From Pedobacter mendelii (GTDB lineage Bacteria; Bacteroidota; Bacteroidia; Sphingobacteriales; Sphingobacteriaceae), in contig NZ_BMDJ01000001.1 of NCBI RefSeq assembly GCF_014635725.1, forward strand, positions 496,001-560,000: DNA of 64,000 nt. Direction: 5' to 3'. A program made the translations under genes and the position numbers. This document shows positions 43,575 through 52,522 of the stretch, piece after piece. The notes under the pieces are model-generated. The model made no database searches. It was given only the letters and a program-made list of their open reading frames with translations, and was not told the origin of the DNA. How positions within the stretch are numbered: the first letter of the stretch is position 1; each line of letters starts with the position of its first letter.

Positions 43575-45329
43575 ATGGGATTATTATTAGACTACCTGAA
43601 AAACCACAAGTGGATTGTGGCCTTGGCGTTATTGCTTGCAGGTGTAAATATTGGCTTTTCTTTAATGGATCCTTACTTTACCGGTAGGATTCTAGATTTA
43701 TACATTAATAAACGAGCATCATTCACAAGCAAAAGCACATACATCTGGGGCGCATTAGGTTTCATTGGCTTGGCCATTGGTGCTGCAATGATTTCGCGTA
43801 TTGCAAAAAACTTTCAGGATTATTTTACCAGCGTTATCGTTCAAAAGGTTGGTGCAAAAATGTATGCTGATGGTTTGCAGCATTCGTTAAAATTACCTTA
43901 TCAGGTTTTTGAAGACCAACGAAGTGGCGAAACCTTAGGCATTTTACAAAAAGTTAGATTAGATTCTGAAAAGTTCATCACCTCGTTTATTAGTGTACTT
44001 TTTGTAAGCTTAATCGGGATGGTTTTCGTAATCGTTTACTCCGTTTCCATCAGCTATAAAGTAACGTTAGTTTATTTCGCAGCAATTCCGATTATCAGTT
44101 TTGTAAGCTGGTTTTTAAGTAGAAAAATTAAAACTATCCAACGCTCTATCGTTGGCGAAACAACTGCGCTTGCAGGTTCAACAACCGAATCTTTAAGAAA
44201 TATCGAATTAGTAAAGAGCTTAGGCCTGGCCGATCAGGAAATTGAACGACTAAACAAAACGACTTACAAAATTTTAGGTTTAGAGCTTAAAAAAGTAAAA
44301 TATGTTCGAAGCATGAGCTTTGTTCAGGGCACAACCGTTAACCTGGTTAGAAGCTCGATGATTGTAGTGTTATTACTTTTAATTTTTGATAATACCATTT
44401 CTCCCGGACAATACTTCTCGTTCTTATTTTATTCATTTTTTCTTTTTGGTCCACTGCAAGAATTGGGTAATGTAATTCTAGCCTGGAGAGAGGCTGAAGT
44501 ATCTTTGGCGAATTTCAAAAAGATTTTAAGTACACCTATTGATAAAAAACCTGCCAACCCGATATCAATTAAGAAAATTAAAGAACTCGCTTTTAAGGAT
44601 GTTAGTTTTAAGCACTTAACGGCGAATAGAAATGCACTACAAAACATTTCCTTCGATACACATAACGGACAAACCATTGCTTTCGTTGGTCCATCGGGTT
44701 CCGGAAAATCTACTTTAGTAAAGCTTTTAGTTGGCTTATATCCTGCAAGAGATGGCGAAATACTATACAATGGTACGCCAAGTAACGATATTGATTTAGA
44801 CGCCTTACGCGAAAAAATTGGTTTTGTAACTCAAGATACCCAACTATTTTCAGGAACAATTAGAGAAAATTTGCTGTTCGTTAACCCAACTGCAACCGAT
44901 GAAGAATGTTATAAGGTATTGAATCAGGCGGCTTGCCAAACTTTATTAGCTAGAGCCGATAAAGGTTTAGATTCGTTAATTGGCGAAGGTGGTGTTAAAG
45001 TTTCGGGTGGCGAAAAACAACGCTTATCCATCGCAAGGGCATTGTTACGCCAACCAGATATTTTAGTTTTTGATGAGGCTACTTCATCTTTAGATTCTAT
45101 TACAGAAGAAGAAATAACCAAAACAATCAGATCAGTTTCTGATTTGACAGATCACATTACAATTTTAATTGCGCACCGCTTATCAACCATTAAGCATGCC
45201 GATGTAATTTACGTTTTGGAAAAAGGATACATAATTGAACAGGGCACTCATGAAGGACTAATAGCACAAAATGGTTTATATCAGGCCATGTGGCGCCAAC
45301 AAATCGGCGAGAGAATTGTTGAAGCTTAA
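43575..45329 (+). CDS. ABC exporter, fused permease and ATPase
   Basis: The 584-residue half-transporter has six helices at ~15-310 and a nucleotide-binding domain from ~340: Walker A GPSGSGKSTLVKLLVG at ~372-387, Q-loop VTQDTQLFSG, signature VSGGEKQRLSIARALL at ~475 and Walker B ILVFDEATSSLDS near 500, with the H-loop LIAHRLST. It would work as a homodimer exporting a lipid, peptide or drug; the substrate is not visible from context. Followed 15 bases later by a tiny PLDc_N protein on the same strand. Confidence 0.92.
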   Translation: MGLLLDYLKNHKWIVALALLLAGVNIGFSLMDPYFTGRILDLYINKRASFTSKSTYIWGALGFIGLAIGAAMISRIAKNFQDYFTSVIVQKVGAKMYADGLQHSLKLPYQVFEDQRSGETLGILQKVRLDSEKFITSFISVLFVSLIGMVFVIVYSVSISYKVTLVYFAAIPIISFVSWFLSRKIKTIQRSIVGETTALAGSTTESLRNIELVKSLGLADQEIERLNKTTYKILGLELKKVKYVRSMSFVQGTTVNLVRSSMIVVLLLLIFDNTISPGQYFSFLFYSFFLFGPLQELGNVILAWREAEVSLANFKKILSTPIDKKPANPISIKKIKELAFKDVSFKHLTANRNALQNISFDTHNGQTIAFVGPSGSGKSTLVKLLVGLYPARDGEILYNGTPSNDIDLDALREKIGFVTQDTQLFSGTIRENLLFVNPTATDEECYKVLNQAACQTLLARADKGLDSLIGEGGVKVSGGEKQRLSIARALLRQPDILVFDEATSSLDSITEEEITKTIRSVSDLTDHITILIAHRLSTIKHADVIYVLEKGYIIEQGTHEGLIAQNGLYQAMWRQQIGERIVEA

Positions 45330-45344
45330 TAAATCTTCATCGCA

Positions 45345-45563
45345 ATGGTATTAGCACAAGTAGAAAGCAGCAATCAAATTGCAATTATTATAATTATCGC
45401 AGCCATCCTTTGGTTAGCCCTTATAATAATTGCATTGTATCATATTTCAAAAAATGCATCAATGGCATTTCCAGTAAAAGTAATTTGGTTTATAATCATT
45501 TTACTAGCACCATTTATAGGTTCATTGGTGTATCTCGTTTGGGGGAGAAATAAAAGTTTTTAA
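45345..45563 (+). CDS. PLDc_N-domain small membrane protein
   Basis: The 72-residue product has two membrane helices and the conserved ending of the phospholipase-D nuclease N-terminal (PLDc_N) family: KVIWFIIILLAPFIGSLVYL then VWGRNKSF. The family occurs alone as small membrane proteins of unknown role, without a phospholipase domain. It is 15 bases downstream of the ABC exporter gene and probably cotranscribed with it. Confidence 0.82.
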   Translation: MVLAQVESSNQIAIIIIIAAILWLALIIIALYHISKNASMAFPVKVIWFIIILLAPFIGSLVYLVWGRNKSF

Positions 45564-45582
45564 TTTTTTTGCCTTAATGGAT

Positions 45583-45961
45583 TGCATTGAAGATTTGGAA
45601 AGCAATGCCAGAAATATTTCGGTCCGTTTCTGCCCCGTTATTCCTCCAAGCGCTATGAAAAATAGCGGCTTTCCGTACTACCGGGTTTAGTTTGCAAGGT
45701 ATTTCGCTTTTTTTAACGTTTTGAAAGGGCAAACGTAAATAATTATACTGAACTGTGTTAATTAAACCTGACTGTACAAAAATACTTTTTGTTGCAAGAA
45801 CACTTCATTCTTATTGCAGAAATTACCCAAAAAGATTGTAGGGAAGGCAGGATTGACATTAATCTGGCTACTGTAACTGCTTTTCAAATAATTCCATATA
45901 ACTAACCTTTCGCTAGAAAATTTACCTTTTAATCTGTGATAATTAATTATCAGATACACAA
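45583..45961. other. Gene-free spacer with a GC-richer repeat-like block
   Basis: Bases 45583-45735 differ in composition from the surroundings and read like a decayed dispersed element: gcaatgccagaaatatttcg, ccgtttctgccccgttattc, agcgctatgaaaaatagcgg (a hairpin, GCTAT/ATAGC) and ctttccgtactaccgggttt, then gcaaggtatttcgc. I recall similar strings in intergenic DNA of Pedobacter relatives but cannot verify it. The remaining ~220 bases are AT-rich with nothing recognisable. Confidence 0.45.
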
Positions 45962-47245
45962 CTAAATCTTACTCGTATGATCATTGATATCCTGCAAACT
46001 TAATTTAGTAAGTGATTTTGTTTTAAACCAGGTAATAAAAGCAATTCCAATGGTCATACTACCACCAAATACCACAGCAGGAACGGTGCGCATAAGTTTT
46101 GCCGTTAAGCCCGATTCGAATGCACCAATTTCATTCGATGAACCGATAAACATACTATTTACTGCAGAAACCCTTCCCCTCATTTCATCAGGTGTGAGCA
46201 ATTGCATAATTGTGGAACGGATGATTACGCTCACGCTATCAAAAGAACCTTCTAGGAAAAGGAAAAATAGTGTTAAGTAAAAACTTTTTGATAGCCCGTA
46301 ACAGATAATACTCAATCCAAAACCGGTTACTGCAATCAACAGATTTCGCCAAGGCTTATTCATTGGTGAAAATCTGGTCATGGCTAGCATCGTAATTACA
46401 GAACCTGCAGAAGCTGCAGCTCTCATAAAGCCTAAACCCTCCGGACCAACCTTTAAAATATCGTTTGCAAAAACCGGAAGCAAGGCAACCGCTCCTCCAA
46501 AAAATACTGAGAATAAATCCAAACTCATTGCCCAAACCATCATTTTGGTTTTAAACACAAATTGAATTCCTTCAGTTAAACTTTTTACAATTCCTTCTTT
46601 AGGTATAAAAGATGGCGGATGAACATTCAGAAAAAAAATACAAATCAGTGCGATAAAAATAAAGGTGATGATAACGACATAGGTTACGGTTATCCCAAAG
46701 AAACCATAAATTAATCCTCCGGCTGCAGGCCCCAAAATGGAAGCCATTTGCCAACTGGAACTGCTCCAGGTGCTTGCATTTGGATACAATTCTTTAGGTA
46801 AAATTTGCGCCATAAGTGAAAAAGTTGCCGGTCCGAAAAAACCTCTTGCTAAACCAATGCCGAAAACCATCGAGTACATAATTGGCACAATGTATCCAAC
46901 CGGTACATAACGATGCATATACGTGGTGGTTACCGCCAACATAATTAATGAGCACAGGAAAACACCAGAAAATATTTTTAATAGTAAGCCTCTTTTTTCA
47001 CTTTTATCTGCAATGTAGCCACCATACAAAGCAATTGTAATGGCAGGAATGGCTTCACAAAGACCAATTAAACCAAGTGCCAATGGGTCTTTCGTTAAAT
47101 GATATATATAAATACCAAGTACAACAGCTTGCATTTGGTAAGCAAACGTAAAGAAAAAGCGCATGCCGAGGTAAGACCTAAATTCTTTATAACGCAATGC
47201 TGCGTATGGGTCGGGCTTGGTTAAAATGGATTTAGAATCTGCCAA
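45962..47245 (-). CDS. Major facilitator superfamily transporter (MFS_3 / enterobactin-exporter-like)
   Basis: The 427-residue protein has twelve membrane helices and MFS motifs: YKEFRSYLGMRFFFTFAYQM at the start, GLIGLCEAIPAITIALYGGY then IADKSEKRGLLL (motif A between helices 2 and 3), and DEMRGRVSAVNSMFIGSS in the second half, the pattern of the EntS/MFS_3 group. These export siderophores or drugs. No siderophore genes are nearby, so the substrate is open. It stands between a repeat-like spacer and recG with about 90 bases on the recG side. Confidence 0.88.
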   Translation of the reverse strand: MADSKSILTKPDPYAALRYKEFRSYLGMRFFFTFAYQMQAVVLGIYIYHLTKDPLALGLIGLCEAIPAITIALYGGYIADKSEKRGLLLKIFSGVFLCSLIMLAVTTTYMHRYVPVGYIVPIMYSMVFGIGLARGFFGPATFSLMAQILPKELYPNASTWSSSSWQMASILGPAAGGLIYGFFGITVTYVVIITFIFIALICIFFLNVHPPSFIPKEGIVKSLTEGIQFVFKTKMMVWAMSLDLFSVFFGGAVALLPVFANDILKVGPEGLGFMRAAASAGSVITMLAMTRFSPMNKPWRNLLIAVTGFGLSIICYGLSKSFYLTLFFLFLEGSFDSVSVIIRSTIMQLLTPDEMRGRVSAVNSMFIGSSNEIGAFESGLTAKLMRTVPAVVFGGSMTIGIAFITWFKTKSLTKLSLQDINDHTSKI

Positions 47246-47335
47246 TGATGTGTGTTTTTAATGCAAAACTAAGCTTTGAAAAACAAATAATAGAAAGGAA
47301 TAATAAATTTGTACAATAGTTACTACAAAATGATA

Positions 47336-49441
47336 TTACGATATTTTATCGAAAGAAATTCCTCTTTCCAATTTTTGCAAATGCCCTTTAAGTGAAGAAT
47401 TTTCTGGTTTTTCCAATTGCGGGTCAGTTTCAAAAAGTTCGATAACAGTATTCCTGGCTTCGGATAATATAATCTGGTCTTTAGCTAAATCAGCCAGTTT
47501 TAAATCCAGCACACCACTTTGCTGTGTCCCGGTAATATCTCCCGGACCTCTAAGTTGCAAATCGATTTCAGATATTTCGAAACCATTATTGGTTCTAACC
47601 ATCGTTTCCAAACGAACTTTTCCTTCTTTACTTAGTTTATTACCGCTCATTAAAATACAAAATGAATGGTCAGACCCTCGACCAACCCTTCCACGTAACT
47701 GGTGTAATTGCGAAAGACCAAATCGCTCAGCATTTTCGATAACCATAACTGATGCATTGGGCACATTTACACCGACTTCAATTACGGTTGTAGCCACCAT
47801 AATTTGGCTTTTACCATCAATGAATTGTTGCATTTCAAACTGCTTATCAGCATTTGGCATTTGCCCGTGCACGATGCTAATTTGATAATCTGGTCTTGGA
47901 AATTGATAACTTAATTGTTCAACACCAGCTTCGAGGTGTAGCAAATCTAACTTTTCACTTTCTTTGATTAACGGATAAACGATGTAAACTTGTCGCCCTT
48001 TTGCAATTTCCTGCTTCATAAAACCGAACATCCGTAATCTTTGTCCTTCGAAAAGATGCCTGGTTTCAATCGGTTTTCTACCAGCAGGCAATTCATCAAT
48101 TACAGACACATCCAAATCTCCATAGAGCGTCATGGCTAAAGTTCTGGGTATTGGAGTAGCAGTCATCACCAAAATATGCGGTGGAATTATATTTTTTCGC
48201 CACAACTTCGACCTTTGTTCAACGCCGAAACGATGTTGCTCATCTATAACAACTAAACCTAAATTTTTAAATTGAACTTTATCTTCGATTAAAGCATGTG
48301 TACCAATTAAAACATCAATCTCACCAGATTCTAATTGCTCGTGTAAAATTGCTCTTTCTCTCTTTTTTGTGCTTCCGGTTAGTATGGCAACCTTCACCAA
48401 ATCATCAGTTACCAATTCGGTAATGGAAGCATAGTGCTGGCGAGCTAAAATTTCTGTTGGCGCCATCATACAAGCCTGGTAGCCATTATCATTGGCCAAA
48501 AGCATACTCATGAGCGCAACAGCTGTCTTTCCGCTTCCCACATCACCTTGCACCAATCTATTCATTTGTACACCACGTTGCGTATCAATCCGAATTTCTT
48601 TAACAACACGTTTTTGTGCATTTGTTAATTCAAAAGGCAAAAACTCTTTGTAAAAACGATTAACCTTATTGCCAACAATATCAAACTTTACGCCTTTAAA
48701 TTTTAACTGGCGCAGTTGTTTATTGTGTAGCAATTGCAATTGTATAAAAAATAATTCTTCGAATTTCAATCGCCGCTCAGCTGCATTTAAATCTTGTTGA
48801 TTTTTGGGAAAATGAATGTTTAGTAAAGCGGTTTTTTTATCACAAAGCTGATACTTACTTAAAATGTACTTAGGCAAATTTTCTTCTACCTGTGGAATAA
48901 CCTGATCCAGTAATCCTGCAATAATCCTCTGTAATCCTTTAGAATCTAAGGTGAATTTTTTAAGTTTCTCGGTAGAATTATAAACTGGCTGCAAGGTTAA
49001 ATTTCCTCTGCCTGCAGTTTTATTATGATAAAGTTCCATTTCAGGATGAGAAATGCTAAACGTCCCATTAAATAATGATGGTTTCCCAAATGCAACATAA
49101 GCAACGCCAACCGTGATATTATCTTCCACCCATTTTAAACTCTGAAACCAAACCAGTTCCATAATTCCGGTATCATCTTTAAAAACCGCTACAATCCGCT
49201 TCGTCCTTTTCTCACCAACAACCTTCTTACTAATTACTCTTCCAATAATCTGGATGTATTGCGAATCAAGATTTATCTCATTTATTTTAAAATATTTGGT
49301 TCTGTCGATATATCTGAAAGGATAATATGATAAAAGATCTTGATATGTGAACAGACTAAGATCTTTTTTTAAAACATCAGCACGATTTGGGCCAATGCCT
49401 TTTATAAACTCAACGGGGGTATTTAATATCGAGTTATACAA
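47336..49441 (-). CDS. recG: ATP-dependent DNA helicase RecG
   Basis: RecG remodels stalled forks and branched DNA. The long frame opens at 49582, but its first ~47 codons lie inside the neighbouring transporter gene. The best start is TTG 49441 (LYNSILNTPVEFIKGIGPNR), giving 701 residues, the normal length; GTG 49468 is an alternative. The wedge/OB domain is at ~60-170. Helicase motifs: Walker A GDVGSGKTAVAL at ~300, DEQH box LVVIDEQHRFGVEQRS near 397, MTATPIPRTLAMTLYGDLDV, and the C-terminal QLHQLRGRVGRGSDHSFC. The start overlaps the rarD-like stop by eight bases. Confidence 0.94.
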   Translation of the reverse strand: MYNSILNTPVEFIKGIGPNRADVLKKDLSLFTYQDLLSYYPFRYIDRTKYFKINEINLDSQYIQIIGRVISKKVVGEKRTKRIVAVFKDDTGIMELVWFQSLKWVEDNITVGVAYVAFGKPSLFNGTFSISHPEMELYHNKTAGRGNLTLQPVYNSTEKLKKFTLDSKGLQRIIAGLLDQVIPQVEENLPKYILSKYQLCDKKTALLNIHFPKNQQDLNAAERRLKFEELFFIQLQLLHNKQLRQLKFKGVKFDIVGNKVNRFYKEFLPFELTNAQKRVVKEIRIDTQRGVQMNRLVQGDVGSGKTAVALMSMLLANDNGYQACMMAPTEILARQHYASITELVTDDLVKVAILTGSTKKRERAILHEQLESGEIDVLIGTHALIEDKVQFKNLGLVVIDEQHRFGVEQRSKLWRKNIIPPHILVMTATPIPRTLAMTLYGDLDVSVIDELPAGRKPIETRHLFEGQRLRMFGFMKQEIAKGRQVYIVYPLIKESEKLDLLHLEAGVEQLSYQFPRPDYQISIVHGQMPNADKQFEMQQFIDGKSQIMVATTVIEVGVNVPNASVMVIENAERFGLSQLHQLRGRVGRGSDHSFCILMSGNKLSKEGKVRLETMVRTNNGFEISEIDLQLRGPGDITGTQQSGVLDLKLADLAKDQIILSEARNTVIELFETDPQLEKPENSSLKGHLQKLERGISFDKIS

Positions 49442-50348
49442 TGTGGTTACTGTTTCTTGTAAAAACACTTTTAAGCAATTGCAAATTAAAAATAAAAATC
49501 GATAACAGTAAAAGCAAGTAGGCAAATAACTGGTGGATATCAATTTTCTCTTTAAAATAGAAAAATGCAACGGCAAAAGCAACTATCGGATTAAGGTATA
49601 TTAAAATTCCTAAAGCAGATGATGGCATTCCAACCAGCGCATAAGAATTTAAAAATAAAGGAATGATTGTAAAAACAATGGCAATTAAAAAAATGTGCCA
49701 CCAAAAAAAACTTTCAGTTGGAAAAGAATTACTACTTAACAAATACATTGGCAGCATTATTAATCCTGATAAGATTAACTGAACACCCAGGAAATTAAAT
49801 TTATCTACATTTTGGATAACCTTAAGCGTAATTACATAAAGTGCGTAAAATGAAGCAATAATAACTGCCCAAATTACTTCGTGCAGAGAGCCTGTAGCCA
49901 ATAAGATTATACTTATAAATGCAATTACTATCGCGATTACTTTAGTTTTAGTTAGGCGTTCTTTTAGGATAAGAAAACCACATAATGCGGTAAGCAGTGG
50001 ACAAACCATGTAAGCAAATGCAGCCGCTTTTAGGCTTACACTATTTACAGCATAAATGTATGTAAACCAGTTGCCAGTGATTAGTAATGCAGAAAAAACA
50101 GTTAATAATAAAAGTTTTATCTTTCTTTTTGATGTAAGCAATTTAACGTAGCTTATATCTTTTTTAAGTGCATCTTTTCTAAACAAAAGGATGGTTGTCC
50201 ACACCATTAGGATAGAAATAAATATTCTATAATATAAAATCTCCTGAGGTGGAAAATATTTTATACTTCGAAGCGGGATAGACATTGTTCCCCAGATGAT
50301 ATACGGAATAATGCCAGCAAGAAAGTATTTGCTTTTGCTTGCTGCCAA
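49434..50348 (-). CDS. EamA-family transporter, RarD-like
   Basis: A ten-helix drug/metabolite transporter of 304 residues. The N-terminal signature YFLAGIIPYIIWGTMSIPLR and the later YALVGMPSSALGILIYLNPI match the RarD branch of the EamA (DMT) superfamily, two inverted repeats of five helices each. Substrate unknown. Its ATG comes two bases after the ridA stop codon and its end overlaps the recG start, so ridA-rarD-recG are probably one transcript. Confidence 0.9.
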   Translation of the reverse strand: MAASKSKYFLAGIIPYIIWGTMSIPLRSIKYFPPQEILYYRIFISILMVWTTILLFRKDALKKDISYVKLLTSKRKIKLLLLTVFSALLITGNWFTYIYAVNSVSLKAAAFAYMVCPLLTALCGFLILKERLTKTKVIAIVIAFISIILLATGSLHEVIWAVIIASFYALYVITLKVIQNVDKFNFLGVQLILSGLIMLPMYLLSSNSFPTESFFWWHIFLIAIVFTIIPLFLNSYALVGMPSSALGILIYLNPIVAFAVAFFYFKEKIDIHQLFAYLLLLLSIFIFNLQLLKSVFTRNSNHIV

Positions 50349-50350
50349 AA

Positions 50351-50731
50351 TTATTTTACTATAGCAATAACAGAAATTTCTACATTAACATTTTTAGGCA
50401 AAACAGAAACTTGTACGGTTTCGCGAGCAGGAAAATCAGCAGTAAAATATTGACCATAAATTTCGTTAACCTGAGCAAATGTGCCCATATCACTCAAGAA
50501 GATTGTCGATTTAACAACATTATCAAATGTTAAACCAGCCTCTAACAATACCGCTTTAAGGTTACGCATTACCTGATGTGTTTCTTCTTCAATATTACTG
50601 ATATTCAATTCTCCATTTTCTGGATTGATAGCAACCTGACCCGACACAAATAAAAAGTTTCCAGCTTGTACCGCCTGGCTATATGGCCCTATTGGAGCAG
50701 GAGCATTTGTTGTTGTAATTATTTTTTTCAT
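50351..50731 (-). CDS. ridA: RidA-family reactive imine/enamine deaminase
   Basis: RidA speeds hydrolysis of reactive 2-aminoacrylate-type imines in the cytoplasm. The 126-residue protein has the family pattern: TTNAPAPIGPYSQAVQAGNF at the N-terminus, LFVSGQVAINPENGEL, VKSTIFLSDMGTFAQVNEIY and the substrate-binding arginine in PARETVQVSVLPKNVNVEIS (canonical PARSTV; here R-E-T). Length is typical. First gene of the ridA-rarD-recG run after a tiny membrane protein gene 12 bases upstream. Confidence 0.95.
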   Translation of the reverse strand: MKKIITTTNAPAPIGPYSQAVQAGNFLFVSGQVAINPENGELNISNIEEETHQVMRNLKAVLLEAGLTFDNVVKSTIFLSDMGTFAQVNEIYGQYFTADFPARETVQVSVLPKNVNVEISVIAIVK

Positions 50732-50743
50732 AAAGATATGTTA

Positions 50744-50881
50744 TTATTTAGCAAGCCATTGAATGAGCTTATATATAATGCCGGCAAGAAATACAGAAAT
50801 TGCCAATGCATTTATAAAGTGCATAATTTTTAGATTTATATTATCTGGCCTGTTTGGATCTTTTTTCCTGAAGAAGTACAT
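50744..50881 (-). CDS. 45-residue single-span membrane protein (DUF6728-like)
   Basis: A short frame starting at ATG 50881 encodes MYFFRKKDPNRPDNINLKIM followed by a helix (HFINALAISVFLAGIIYKLI) and QWLAK. The charged Phe-Phe-Arg-Lys start and single C-terminal helix match small conserved membrane proteins of Sphingobacteriaceae annotated as DUF6728. It lies 12 bases upstream of ridA on the same strand. Function unknown; too short for certain calling, but codon pattern and context are good. Confidence 0.62.
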   Translation of the reverse strand: MYFFRKKDPNRPDNINLKIMHFINALAISVFLAGIIYKLIQWLAK

Positions 50882-50929
50882 AATACAAACTTAGGTAAAA
50901 AGCACAATAGGAAAAACTAAAAGGCATAA

Positions 50930-50961
50930 AAAAAAGTCCCGATTTTCATCGGGACTTTTTT
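50930..50961 (-). terminator. Intrinsic terminator after the OmpA-family gene
   Basis: Perfect 13-bp stem AAAAAGTCCCGAT / ATCGGGACTTTTT with a four-base loop and U-run on the minus-strand side; the A-run on the other side makes it potentially active in both directions. It starts about 20 bases beyond the OmpA stop and isolates it from the ridA group. Confidence 0.88.
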
Positions 50962-50982
50962 ATTAAACTTTATATCGAAATA

Positions 50983-52347
50983 CTAGTTTCTAGCAGTTTC
51001 AACACGACGGTTTTCGATACGACCTTCTTCAGTATCATTAGAAGCAATTGGATTAGCTTCGCCATTACCTTTAGTAGCAACTTGACTAGCGTTAACACCA
51101 GAGTTTACTAAGTAAGTTTTAACAGAATTTGCTCTGTCTTTAGATAATTTCAAGTTATATGCAGCAGTACCTTCGCTTGAAGCATAACCATTTACAGTTA
51201 CTTTACCACCGTTTTCACGTAACACTGAAGATAATTTATCTAAAGTAGGATAAGATTCAGTTTTTAAAACTGATGAGTTAAAATCGAAACCGATTTTTTC
51301 GAAACCAGTTACATTTGAAGTACTATCAACTGGAGCAGTCATTTTTGGAAGAGGACAACCTGAACCATCAACAGCAGTACCAGCAGGAGTTCCTGGGCAT
51401 TTATCGAATTGATCAGCAACACCGTCACCATCAGTATCTTTTTTCAAATCTTCAACAGATTTTTCAACAGCAGATACACGATTTTTCAAAGCTTCAACTT
51501 CTTGACGTAAAGTTGGATCTTTTAAATCATCATACATTGTAGCTAATGGATTAGTCCATTCTAAGCTAGGTTTAGCAGAAGAACCTAAAGAGAACTCTAA
51601 ACCAGCATAACCGTAAGAGAATTTATCTTTAGTAGTTCCTTGAGCATAGATACCATCAAAGTTATCAGCATCAACAAAGTTCATAGTGTAACCTAAATTA
51701 AAGTTAACACGTTCAGAAACTTTGAATTTAACACCAACACCAACTGGGATATACATGCCTTTTACATAATCTTTAGCTTCATGCTTATCGCCTGCAGGAC
51801 CTGTAGCATTACCTTTCCAATCAACAACAGTACCATTTGTGTAAGTTACTTTTGGAGCATAAGCCATATAACCAGCACCAGCAGTAACGAAGAAACCTAC
51901 TGCATTCTCACGACGTAAGAAATCGATAGAACCAACATTTACAACACCACGTAAATCTACAGCATATTGTAATTCAGTTTCAAATTCTCTAGCAGTTGCG
52001 CTTCCAGGAGCGATTGGACCAGTAGTAGCATCGTTAGAACCTGATACTTTACCACGTAAGCCATTTAATTCTAAAGCGAATGAGTGACCTAATTGTTTAC
52101 GGATATTTAAACCGTAACCTAAGTTAACATCCCATTTGTTGAAGTCATTAGAACCACCAATAGCAACAACTGGCGCTAAAACACCAGCGTTAACACCGAT
52201 AGACCAAGTTCTGTACTGTCCTCTTCCACCAAAAACTTTGGTAGAAGAAGTCGTTGCAGGCGCATCCTGAGCAACAGCAAGAGTAGCAACTCCTGTTAAT
52301 GCTACTAAGGAAAGTGCAACACTTTTCTTTAAAGTAGAATAATTCAT
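50983..52347 (-). CDS. OmpA-family outer-membrane protein with thrombospondin type-3 linker
   Basis: The true start is ATG 52347 (MNYSTLKKSVALSLVALTGV, signal peptide ending VAQ), not the upstream frame start at 52440, which lies above the promoter. The 454-residue protein has an eight-strand beta barrel at ~30-270, a short coiled coil (LRQEVEALKNRVSAVEKSVE), a calcium-binding DTDGDGVADQFDKCPGTPAG linker and a peptidoglycan-binding OmpA domain ending GRIENRRVETARN. The consensus promoter, terminator and even codon use suggest a highly expressed structural porin-like protein. Confidence 0.93.
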   Translation of the reverse strand: MNYSTLKKSVALSLVALTGVATLAVAQDAPATTSSTKVFGGRGQYRTWSIGVNAGVLAPVVAIGGSNDFNKWDVNLGYGLNIRKQLGHSFALELNGLRGKVSGSNDATTGPIAPGSATAREFETELQYAVDLRGVVNVGSIDFLRRENAVGFFVTAGAGYMAYAPKVTYTNGTVVDWKGNATGPAGDKHEAKDYVKGMYIPVGVGVKFKVSERVNFNLGYTMNFVDADNFDGIYAQGTTKDKFSYGYAGLEFSLGSSAKPSLEWTNPLATMYDDLKDPTLRQEVEALKNRVSAVEKSVEDLKKDTDGDGVADQFDKCPGTPAGTAVDGSGCPLPKMTAPVDSTSNVTGFEKIGFDFNSSVLKTESYPTLDKLSSVLRENGGKVTVNGYASSEGTAAYNLKLSKDRANSVKTYLVNSGVNASQVATKGNGEANPIASNDTEEGRIENRRVETARN

Positions 52348-52406
52348 AATCTTTTTTTTCTTTTTAAGGGTTAAACAATTTTGATTGAATAATTTTTTTG
52401 TAACGG

Positions 52407-52437
52407 CAAAATTAAACAAAATATTAATTTTTTCAAA
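52407..52437 (-). promoter_or_regulatory. Consensus Bacteroidota promoter of the OmpA-family gene
   Basis: On the minus strand, TTTG (52437-52434), a 19-base spacer and TAATTTTG (52414-52407) match the phylum consensus TTTG-N17-20-TAnnTTTG. Transcription would begin near 52400, giving a leader of about 50 bases, A-rich just before the ATG. The best promoter match in the window. Confidence 0.8.
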
Positions 52438-52485
52438 CATTTATACAAACTCCGTTCCAAACTTCTTTAGAATTAATCATTTTCT

Positions 52486-52493
52486 TACATTTG
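52486..52493 (+). promoter_or_regulatory. -7 promoter element for aminopeptidase P
   Basis: TACATTTG fits TAnnTTTG, 29 bases before the ATG at 52523. No strong -33 box. Its presence argues against translation from the upstream in-frame ATG at 52385. Confidence 0.42.
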
Positions 52494-52522
52494 GCCGTCA
52501 CTTGTTTTACCTTATAATAGTT

